DNA from: Thermoproteota archaeon
GTDB taxonomy: Archaea; Thermoproteota; Methanomethylicia; Methanomethylicales; Methanomethylicaceae
DNA length: 35,709 nt
NCBI GenBank assembly: GCA_016882195.1
Contig: VGLU01000012.1
Location: forward strand, 1 to 35,709
Direction of reading: 5' to 3'
Positions 30,562 to 35,709 of the stretch are shown here, in pieces. Under the pieces are notes generated by a model. That model was given only the letters and a program-made list of their open reading frames with translations. It had not been told where the DNA came from and searched no databases. The position numbers and the translations under genes are program-made. The first letter of the stretch is position 1. Each line of letters opens with the position of its first letter.

Positions 30562-31170
30562 TCACTTTAACATCTTCAGCGACTCAGTTATATCCTCGGC
30601 GATCATCTTCCGCTTGCTCTTCTCGATGAAGAAACTCGGTCCCGCCTGCAGGTACGATGGGAAGACCCGAATCCCCTTGAAATGGTAGGGCGTCTTGCGA
30701 ATCTTGTACGTTGAACCAGCTGGGATCACCCTCGTTCCCGTCTTCCTCTTAGCCACCTCGTTAAAGGCCTTGATGGCAACATCGCCCATCAGCATGACGA
30801 CCCGCAGATTAGGAAAGAGATCGAGTTCTTTCTCCAGGATAAAGGAACACTCCTTAACCGTGGCCGTCTCGATCCCATAGCCTGTCTTGCCGCACTTCAC
30901 AGCCGTAGTGAAATAGAACCCCCGATCGACGAGCTGCCAGATCCTCACAACCTCCAAGCCGGCGTCCCTGAATGCCTGGACCGTAGTCTTCTCGAAGAGG
31001 GGCTCACCCTCCGAGTAATAATAATCAGACGCCTCCTGCGGCGCTGCCTCCGACACCATCATGACCCTGACGTTTAGAGGGTCGATATCGATCTCAGGCA
31101 CGCGGTACGCTTTTTTCTCGATATCCTGACAGGGGAGATCTGTGCATGCGATCTTCTCTGATATTTTCAT
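30562..31170 (-). CDS. Uracil-DNA-glycosylase superfamily protein, divergent
   Basis: A 202-residue protein with the layout of the UDG superfamily: the strand and loop RVMMVSEAAPQEASDYYY where family 4/5 enzymes have a GEAPG-type motif, YFTTAVKCGKTG, LRVVMLMGDVAIKAF and FPSYLQAGP where others have HPS. The replaced residues mean base-excision activity is not assured. It runs opposite to MsrB, and its ATG is divergent from the YciI-like gene across a 180-base region. Could be a specialised glycosylase or a domain that has lost activity. Confidence 0.65.
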   Translation of the reverse strand: MKISEKIACTDLPCQDIEKKAYRVPEIDIDPLNVRVMMVSEAAPQEASDYYYSEGEPLFEKTTVQAFRDAGLEVVRIWQLVDRGFYFTTAVKCGKTGYGIETATVKECSFILEKELDLFPNLRVVMLMGDVAIKAFNEVAKRKTGTRVIPAGSTYKIRKTPYHFKGIRVFPSYLQAGPSFFIEKSKRKMIAEDITESLKMLK

Positions 31171-31305
31171 GATTATTGTTTAAGTGTTAGCCCTATTTTA
31201 TCCTTTTCAACCTTCGGAGGGCCCCCTGAGTAGAAGTAACCACGGCTAAACCCCTGCCTGCATAAAAGAATTTACCGTTATCAACCCTGCTTGCAAATCC
31301 GCAAA

Positions 31306-31320
31306 CTTATTATTACATAG
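31306..31320 (+). promoter_or_regulatory. TATA-like box for YciI-like gene
   Basis: CTTATTATTACATAG lies about 38 bases before the ATG at 31351 in the divergent intergenic region shared with the UDG-like gene. Confidence 0.35.
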
Positions 31321-31350
31321 AGCTGGGTTAAAGCGTGGTGGGATCAGGCC

Positions 31351-31641
31351 ATGCATTATATACTCTTTTACGACCTCGTCGACCATTTCACCGAAAAGAG
31401 GATACCCTACCGAAAGGCTCACCTCGAGCATGCCCGCGAGGCATACGAGCGGGGAGAGCTTGTCCTCGGCGGATCTCTCGCCGAACCCGCCGATGGATCC
31501 GTGTTGGTATTTAATGGGGCATCAGAGGGCGCGGCCGAGAAGTTCGCAAAAACTGATCCCTACGTTGTAAATGGCCTTGTGAAATCATGGAGGGTGCGTA
31601 AATGGATGACCGTGAACGGCGAAGGCAGCACTCCACCATGA
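31351..31641 (+). CDS. YciI-like domain protein
   Basis: A 96-residue protein of the YCII-related ferredoxin-like fold: opening HYILFYDLVDHFTEKR, then RKAHLEHAREAYERGELVLGGSLAEPADGSVLVF, and a closing FAKTDPYVVNGLVKSWRVRKW. The histidine in HLEHA and the aspartate in KTDPYV are the residues usually conserved in the family's proposed active site. The reaction is not known in general. It stands alone between the UDG-like gene and the S19e operon. Confidence 0.85.
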   Translation: MHYILFYDLVDHFTEKRIPYRKAHLEHAREAYERGELVLGGSLAEPADGSVLVFNGASEGAAEKFAKTDPYVVNGLVKSWRVRKWMTVNGEGSTPP

Positions 31642-31867
31642 ACGCATTTATGCAGAATTAGAATGGGCATGATTTCTGGAGAGCCTGAATCGCATTGTCA
31701 AGATTTTAAAAGTGAAAACTGCAAACTCCTTCATTCTAGGATTTTTCGAAAAAAAGTTAAAATGAAGATAGCGCAATAATTGACCATCACTGACCATGAG
31801 CTGCTACAAATTTCAAGCCACCATTAAAATATCGAGCTTTTTTTATTGTTGACAATAAGATAAAAGA
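31642..31867. other. AT-rich intergenic region before S19e operon
   Basis: No gene is recognised here. A 12-base palindrome TTTTTCGAAAAA lies at 31742-31753 and an imperfect direct repeat TGACCATCAC/TGACCATGAG at 31781-31800. The first could act with its T-run as a transcript end for the YciI-like gene; neither has a known role. Confidence 0.4.
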
Positions 31868-31877
31868 ATTTATATAG
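31868..31877 (+). promoter_or_regulatory. TATA-like box of S19e-FtsY operon
   Basis: ATTTATATAG is the best TATA match in this gap, centred about 54 bases before the TTG at 31927, which leaves a leader of roughly 27 bases with GAGAGGAAG (31914-31922) as ribosome binding site. Confidence 0.55.
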
Positions 31878-31926
31878 AGTCTTGTTTTACTTCAGAAAGC
31901 GCATATGGAAATGGAGAGGAAGATAG

Positions 31927-32400
31927 TTGCCTTTGGCTCAAAACGTTCCTGCTGACAAGCTGATCGCAGCCCTAGCAGAGCACCTCAAGGAGAACGTCAA
32001 GGAGATCGCCCCTCCGGCTTGGTCCATCTACTCGAAGACAGGCATACACGTGGACAGAGTTCCCTCACAGACGAACTTCTGGTGCATCAGGTGCGCATCC
32101 CTACTGCGGCGCATCTACATAGATGGTCCTGTTGGCACCGAGCGACTCCGATCGGTCTACGGCGGCAGGACAAAGAAGGGCATGATCAACGAGCACTTCT
32201 ACAAGTCCGGCGCCTCGGGCATAAGGAAGCCCCTCCAGCAGCTGGAGAGCGCCGGTCTGGTCACCAAGTCCGGAACAAAAGGGCGGATCCTCACCAAAAA
32301 AGGAATATCGCTGGTGGACAGGGTGGCATACAAGCTACTCAAGGATCTGCAGAAGGACATGCCCGAACTGAACAAGTACCTTCCAGTTAAGGTTCAATAA
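31927..32400 (+). CDS. rps19e: Small-subunit ribosomal protein S19e
   Basis: S19e is a 30S protein needed for late maturation of the small subunit. The 157-residue winged-helix protein shows PPAWSIYSKTGIHVDRVPSQTNFWCIRCASLLRRIYIDGPVG, the family's hallmark, then GIRKPLQQLESAGLVTK and GRILTKKG. Start is TTG 31927 or TTG 31933, after a purine-rich GAGAGGAAG. It is the first gene of the cluster that runs to FtsY. Confidence 0.96.
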   Translation: MPLAQNVPADKLIAALAEHLKENVKEIAPPAWSIYSKTGIHVDRVPSQTNFWCIRCASLLRRIYIDGPVGTERLRSVYGGRTKKGMINEHFYKSGASGIRKPLQQLESAGLVTKSGTKGRILTKKGISLVDRVAYKLLKDLQKDMPELNKYLPVKVQ

Positions 32401-32414
32401 GGGGGAAGGTTCCT

Positions 32415-32756
32415 GTGTCTGGATCTGGGTCTCCTGATGAGCTAGAGCAGATAAAGCAGCGAAGGATGGCTGACATGAGAAGGAGGGTGGCAGAGGAGGA
32501 GAGGGCGGAGCAGGTAAGGCAGGAGGTGGAGGCCCAGAAGCAGAACCTGCTGCGCGCGATCCTCTCGCCGGAGGCCCGAAGCAGGCTCCATAATCTGAAG
32601 ATGGTCAGACCCGACTTCGCCGACCAGCTCACGCTCCAACTGATACAGCTGGCCCAGCAGGGAAAGCTCCCTGTGCCGCTCAGCGACGATAATCTGAAGA
32701 AGATACTGATCGAACTTCAGGACAGAAAGAGAGATATCAGGATAACCCGAATGTGA
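32415..32756 (+). CDS. PDCD5-family DNA-binding protein
   Basis: A 113-residue helical protein of the archaeal PDCD5/TFAR19 family, found next to S19e in most archaea and known to bind DNA. It has ELEQIKQRRMADMRRRVAEEERAEQVRQE at the N-terminus, AILSPEARSRLHNLKMVRPD in the core and a basic tail DRKRDIRITRM. Start is GTG 32415, 14 bases after S19e, with GGGGGAAGG (32401-32409) upstream. Its cellular role is not settled. Confidence 0.92.
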   Translation: MSGSGSPDELEQIKQRRMADMRRRVAEEERAEQVRQEVEAQKQNLLRAILSPEARSRLHNLKMVRPDFADQLTLQLIQLAQQGKLPVPLSDDNLKKILIELQDRKRDIRITRM

Positions 32757-32769
32757 GGAGGAGGATCTT

Positions 32770-32925
32770 ATGGCAAGAAACAAGCATCTCTGCAGAAAGA
32801 AACGGCTGATTAAAGCCAATAAAGAGAGCAGTCCGGTGCCCCTGTGGGCGGTGGCCAAGACTAGAGGAAAGTTTAGGCGCCACCCGAAGATGAGGAACTG
32901 GAGAAATCGGAAGCTGAAACTCTAA
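32770..32925 (+). CDS. rpl39e: Large-subunit ribosomal protein L39e
   Basis: L39e lines the exit tunnel of the 50S subunit. This very small gene encodes 51 residues: it begins MARNKHLCRKKRLIKANK, continues SSPVPLWAVAKT and ends with RHPKMRNWRNRKLKL, the standard L39e tail. GAGGAGGAT at 32757-32765 is a strong ribosome binding site 4 bases before the ATG. It lies between PDCD5 and L31e as in other archaea. Confidence 0.96.
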   Translation: MARNKHLCRKKRLIKANKESSPVPLWAVAKTRGKFRRHPKMRNWRNRKLKL

Positions 32926-32936
32926 GGTGAAGGGTC

Positions 32937-33458
32937 ATGAGCAGCGATGAGAACACAGAACCAGTTGAGACCGGCGAAGAAGAGTTGGAGACCGAAGAGG
33001 TGTCTGAGGCCCTGGTCGAGGAGGAGCCCAAGGTAGAGGAGGAGAAGGCTAAGAAGACAAAGGAGGTTGAGGAAGAGGGAGAGGTTGCAGAGGAGGAGGC
33101 CGAGAAGGAAGAGGCACCCAAGGAGAAGGGTGCGAAGAAGGAGAGGAAGAAAAAGGAAGAGAAAGCGAAAGAAGGTAAAGAGGAAGAAGAGGAAGGGGAG
33201 AAGGTAGTCGAGGAGAAGGTCGTAACGATCAACCTGAGGCACGCCTATCTTACCTACGGTAGAAAAGCAGCTCCCAAAGCCGTCCGTCTTGTGAGGAAGG
33301 TCGCAAAGAAGATCTTCAAAACGGAGGACGTAAAGATCGACAACAGCCTAAACGCCATCCTCTGGTCGAGGGGAAAGACGAAGACCGAGAGGAAGGTCTC
33401 CGTAAAGATCCAGAAGCTTGAGGACGAAACCGTTCGGGTGTTGCCTGCGGGGGCATAG
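32937..33458 (+). CDS. rpl31e: Ribosomal protein L31e with long acidic N-terminal extension
   Basis: L31e sits at the tunnel exit near the SRP site. The ribosomal domain is the last 80 or so residues (VVTINLRHAYLTYGRKAAPKAVRLVRKV ... NAILWSRGKTKTERKVSVKIQK). Before it lies an extension of about 92 residues made almost only of Glu, Lys, Val and Ala (for example VEEEPKVEEEKAKKTKEVEEEGEV), likely helical or disordered. Family members are normally about 80-100 residues in total. No ATG lies within the extension, and the ATG at 32937 has a ribosome binding site, so the extension is probably translated. Its role is unknown. Confidence 0.93.
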   Translation: MSSDENTEPVETGEEELETEEVSEALVEEEPKVEEEKAKKTKEVEEEGEVAEEEAEKEEAPKEKGAKKERKKKEEKAKEGKEEEEEGEKVVEEKVVTINLRHAYLTYGRKAAPKAVRLVRKVAKKIFKTEDVKIDNSLNAILWSRGKTKTERKVSVKIQKLEDETVRVLPAGA

Positions 33459-33465
33459 GTCTCTT

Positions 33466-34146
33466 TTGCCCATCTCTCGCTTCTCCCTTTACGGAAACCC
33501 TAACATAGGTGCCTTCACCTTTGCCACCGATAAGTTCGCGCTTATCCCTCCTGACATGCCGCCGGGTACTGCTGAAGATCTCTCGTCAACGCTGGGCGTG
33601 CCAGCATACAGAACGACGGTGGGGGGCAGCGTGTTGCTGGGCATCTTCCTAACGGGCAACTCAAGAGGGGTTATCGTCCCTAACAGCACCACGGAAGAGG
33701 AGATCTCCCTCATAGAGCGTGAAGTCAGGGTGCCTGTTGCCATATACAGCGGCAAAAAGAACGCCCTAGGCAACATGATCCTTGTCAACGACAGGGTAGC
33801 GATGGTGGGTCCTGGCATAGATCCAGACCTGAAGGCCCTCGTTGCCAAGCATCTGGATGTTAAGGTTCATGAAGGCAGGATCGCAACGCTGAGCATGCCG
33901 GGCGTCTGTGCCGTCATAAACAACAGGGGCGTGGTGGCCCACCCCCTGACCTCGGAGGAGGAGATGGCGACGCTGGGGGAACTTTTTAATATACCAGTTG
34001 ACGTCTCTACCATTAACTGTGGGTTCCCGTACCTCCGGGTCGGGATGACCGCAAACTCGCACGGTGCGGTGGTAGGAGAGGAAACAACAGGACCTGAGAT
34101 GGCCCGCATCGAGTCGTCTCTCGGTTTCATGGGTGATCGTAGATGA
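33466..34146 (+). CDS. eif6: Translation initiation factor aIF6
   Basis: aIF6 binds the large subunit and blocks early joining of the small subunit; SBDS and an EF-2-type GTPase remove it. The 226-residue protein begins PISRFSLYGNPNIGAFTFATDKFALIP, and repeats of the pentein fold follow (NSRGVIVPNSTTEEE, NNRGVVAHPLTSEEE, NSHGAVVGEETTGPE), each with an Asn-x-Gly-type turn. TTG at 33466 is chosen because the protein then starts right before the first strand and 7 bases after L31e. The stop overlaps the LX start. Confidence 0.95.
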   Translation: MPISRFSLYGNPNIGAFTFATDKFALIPPDMPPGTAEDLSSTLGVPAYRTTVGGSVLLGIFLTGNSRGVIVPNSTTEEEISLIEREVRVPVAIYSGKKNALGNMILVNDRVAMVGPGIDPDLKALVAKHLDVKVHEGRIATLSMPGVCAVINNRGVVAHPLTSEEEMATLGELFNIPVDVSTINCGFPYLRVGMTANSHGAVVGEETTGPEMARIESSLGFMGDRR

Positions 34147-34337
34147 GTAAAAACTTCGTGGTTAAGGGAAGGGCAAAGATTGGGCTTAAATGGGAGAGGT
34201 TCGAGAAGATCGTGGCCGCCGATAGAAAAGAGAGGGCAGTGGACAAGGCTCTGAGCACACTGGGCGGTAGCCACAGGGTAAAGAGGCACCAGATAAAGAT
34301 AGACTCCGTAGTGGAGCAGCTGGTGAGCAAGCAATGA
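34143..34337 (+). CDS. rplX: Large-subunit ribosomal protein LX (L18a/L20e)
   Basis: A 64-residue protein matching archaeal LX: FVVKGRAKIGLKWERFEKIVAADRKERAVDKALSTLGGSHRVKRHQIKID. It overlaps aIF6 and prefoldin alpha by 4 bases on each side, which is a typical compact arrangement. Length is normal for the short archaeal form. Confidence 0.93.
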   Translation: MSKNFVVKGRAKIGLKWERFEKIVAADRKERAVDKALSTLGGSHRVKRHQIKIDSVVEQLVSKQ

Positions 34338-34807
34338 GCAAAGGTGGACCGCTGCCAACACCGCCGAGGTCGCCGGCGTCGCCAAAGGAGGCGCTCGACC
34401 CGCTCCTCGTAGAGTTCTCAAACCTGAAGGCGTACAGCGACATGATAAGGCAGCAACTGGAGTTCGCAACTGGGGTCATAGCCGAGCTCGCCCTCAGCAA
34501 GGTAGCACTCCAGGAGATAAAGAGCAGGGAGGGGAAGGGCGAGACCCTCCTGCACATAGGCGGGGGGAACTACATACGGACGCAGCTGCAGGATGTGAAG
34601 ACCGTGGTTGTTGGGGTGGGCGCTGGAGTCTCCATAGAGAAGAGCCTCGACGACGCCATAACCGACATAGATGGACGCACGAAGCTCGCTCAGAATCAGA
34701 TCAACTCCCTCCAGAACCAGTACCTCCAGATAGCCACGAGGATGGAGCAGCTTCAGGCGAAGATCGACCAGCTCTACGCACAACTAGAGGCCTCCGGGCA
34801 GGCGTAG
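34334..34807 (+). CDS. pfdA: Prefoldin alpha subunit
   Basis: The alpha subunit forms the core dimer of hexameric prefoldin. The 157-residue protein has helix 1 (LLVEFSNLKAYSDMIRQQLEFATGVIAELALSKVALQEIK), the double beta-hairpin region (ETLLHIGGGNYIRTQLQDVKTVVVGVGAGVSIEKS) and helix 2 (NQINSLQNQYLQIATRMEQLQAKIDQLYAQLE), as in the alpha class. It begins within the LX stop and precedes ftsY by 3 bases. Confidence 0.94.
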   Translation: MSKGGPLPTPPRSPASPKEALDPLLVEFSNLKAYSDMIRQQLEFATGVIAELALSKVALQEIKSREGKGETLLHIGGGNYIRTQLQDVKTVVVGVGAGVSIEKSLDDAITDIDGRTKLAQNQINSLQNQYLQIATRMEQLQAKIDQLYAQLEASGQA

Positions 34808-34810
34808 CAC

Positions 34811-35709
34811 TTGTTCGAGAAGCTCAAGAGCGTCTTCAACAACCTGGTAAAGGACATCTCCACGACCATCTCCACGAGGTCGTTGTCGGAGAGGGACCTG
34901 GAGACCTCCCTCTGGAACTTTCAGCTTGCCCTGATGGAATGCGATGTGGCCCTTCCGGTGGCAGAGCAGCTCACCACGAGGCTGAAGGAGAGCCTCGTCG
35001 GAGCCAAGGTGAAACGGTTTGAGGACGTGACGCCCACCGTGGAGTCCGCATTCAGGGAACTTCTGAAGGAGAACCTATCCTCCGCCGACCTAGCCACCAT
35101 GGTCAAGTCCAAGAAGCCCTTCACAATAATGTTCGTGGGTGTCAACGGCACCGGAAAGACCACCACCATTGCAAAGGTTGCCAGATACCTCATGGACAGG
35201 GGCACCAGCGTGATCTTCGCATGTAGCGACACCTTCAGGGCGGGCTCTGAGGAGCAGATCGAGACCCACGCTGAGAGGCTGAACGTGAAGGTGATAAAGC
35301 ACAAGTACGGTGCCGATCCAGCGGCGGTGGCATACGACGCGGTATCTTACGCAAAGTCCAACGCCATTGACGCCGTGCTGATCGACACTGCAGGCAGGAT
35401 GCAGACCGACAAAGGGCTGATGGATCAGCTCCAGAAGATCTACAGGGTCGTGAAGCCTGACCTGACCATATTCGTGGGGGACTCCCTCACCGGCAACGAC
35501 GCCCTGCAGCAGGCTCAGGACTTCAACAAGTGCGTCCCCCTGGATGCCGTGATACTCACCAAGGTGGATGCAGACGCAAAGGGCGGTGCGGCCATCTCCA
35601 TCTCCAACGTCATAAAGAAGCCCATACTCTTTCTGGGTGTGGGCCAGGCCTACAAGGACCTCATCCCCTTCGACCCGAATTGGGTGATTGAAAATATTTT
35701 AGCAAAATC
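34811..35709 (+). CDS. ftsY: SRP receptor FtsY, 3' end cut by window
   Basis: FtsY is the membrane-associated GTPase that receives the SRP-ribosome complex. From TTG 34811 the frame is open to the last base. It encodes an N domain (LERDLETSLW-like SERDLETSLWNFQLALMECDVA), then the G domain with P-loop GVNGTGKTTTIAKVA, the insertion-box DTFRAGSEEQIETHA, DTAGRMQTDKGLM, TKVDADAKGGAA and GVGQAYKDLIPFDP. The acidic A domain of bacterial FtsY is absent, as in other archaea. Only a few C-terminal residues should be missing. Its SRP54 partner is not in the window. Confidence 0.95.
   Translation, partial: MFEKLKSVFNNLVKDISTTISTRSLSERDLETSLWNFQLALMECDVALPVAEQLTTRLKESLVGAKVKRFEDVTPTVESAFRELLKENLSSADLATMVKSKKPFTIMFVGVNGTGKTTTIAKVARYLMDRGTSVIFACSDTFRAGSEEQIETHAERLNVKVIKHKYGADPAAVAYDAVSYAKSNAIDAVLIDTAGRMQTDKGLMDQLQKIYRVVKPDLTIFVGDSLTGNDALQQAQDFNKCVPLDAVILTKVDADAKGGAAISISNVIKKPILFLGVGQAYKDLIPFDPNWVIENILAK

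Noticed and set aside
31742-31753. TTTTTCGAAAAA palindrome as an operator
   Set aside because: Simple A/T runs in AT-rich sequence; single copy and far from a start codon, so kept only as a note on the gap.

Overview
The window is archaeal, most likely from the Thermoproteota/TACK side. It encodes ribosomal proteins L15e, L37Ae, L39e, L31e, LX and S19e, aIF6, the archaeal exosome (Rrp4/Rrp41/Rrp42), a proteasome alpha subunit, SBDS, RNase P proteins Pop5 and Rpr2, KEOPS Pcc1, both prefoldin subunits, Nep1 and a diphthamide-type EF-2. Many genes start at TTG or GTG, and TATA-like boxes sit about 30-40 bases before start codons, as in leaderless or short-leader archaeal transcripts. The lineage cannot be fixed further from reading alone.

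Left part (1-8.9 kb): a type I CRISPR-Cas locus, best described as I-A-like. cas1 (5' truncated by the window edge) and cas4 run rightward. They converge on a leftward operon that reads, in transcription order: archaeal ATPase-nuclease, cas6, cas3 (helicase with a C-terminal HD domain), cas8a-like, csa5-like, cas7 and cas5. No cas2 and no repeat-spacer array lie in the window. The ATPase start is preceded by two tandem, nearly identical palindromes between a TATA-like box and the ATG. The segment from about 1.15 to 6.8 kb is visibly richer in A+T than both flanks, and its edges fall inside cas4 and inside the 3' end of cas6. This suggests the interference module was swapped by recombination.

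Middle part (9.2-20.8 kb): a SerA-like dehydrogenase, then the conserved archaeal exosome-proteasome superoperon. It starts with L15e, a COG1325 RNA-binding protein and Pop5. It is then interrupted by about 2.7 kb holding a Re-citrate/homocitrate-synthase-like gene and a four-CBS protein. It resumes with psmA, SBDS, rrp4, rrp41, rrp42, L37Ae, a Brix-domain protein, pcc1, prefoldin beta, a DUF3194 protein and a DHH phosphoesterase, mostly with overlapping starts and stops. 

Right part (20.8-35.7 kb): an ECF transporter energizing module (two ATPases and the T subunit, no S subunit), 6-phospho-3-hexuloisomerase and EF-2 with a T-rich hairpin terminator. Next come tRNA-Gly(CCC), a leftward Sir2 / DUF1185 / Nep1 group, Rpr2 with a squalene-cyclase-like toroid protein, and a looser segment with MsrB, a uracil-DNA-glycosylase-like protein and a YciI-like protein. 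The window ends in the translation/SRP cluster S19e, PDCD5, L39e, L31e (with a long acidic extension), aIF6, LX, prefoldin alpha and FtsY (cut by the right edge). These last genes couple ribosome synthesis, nascent-chain folding and membrane targeting.
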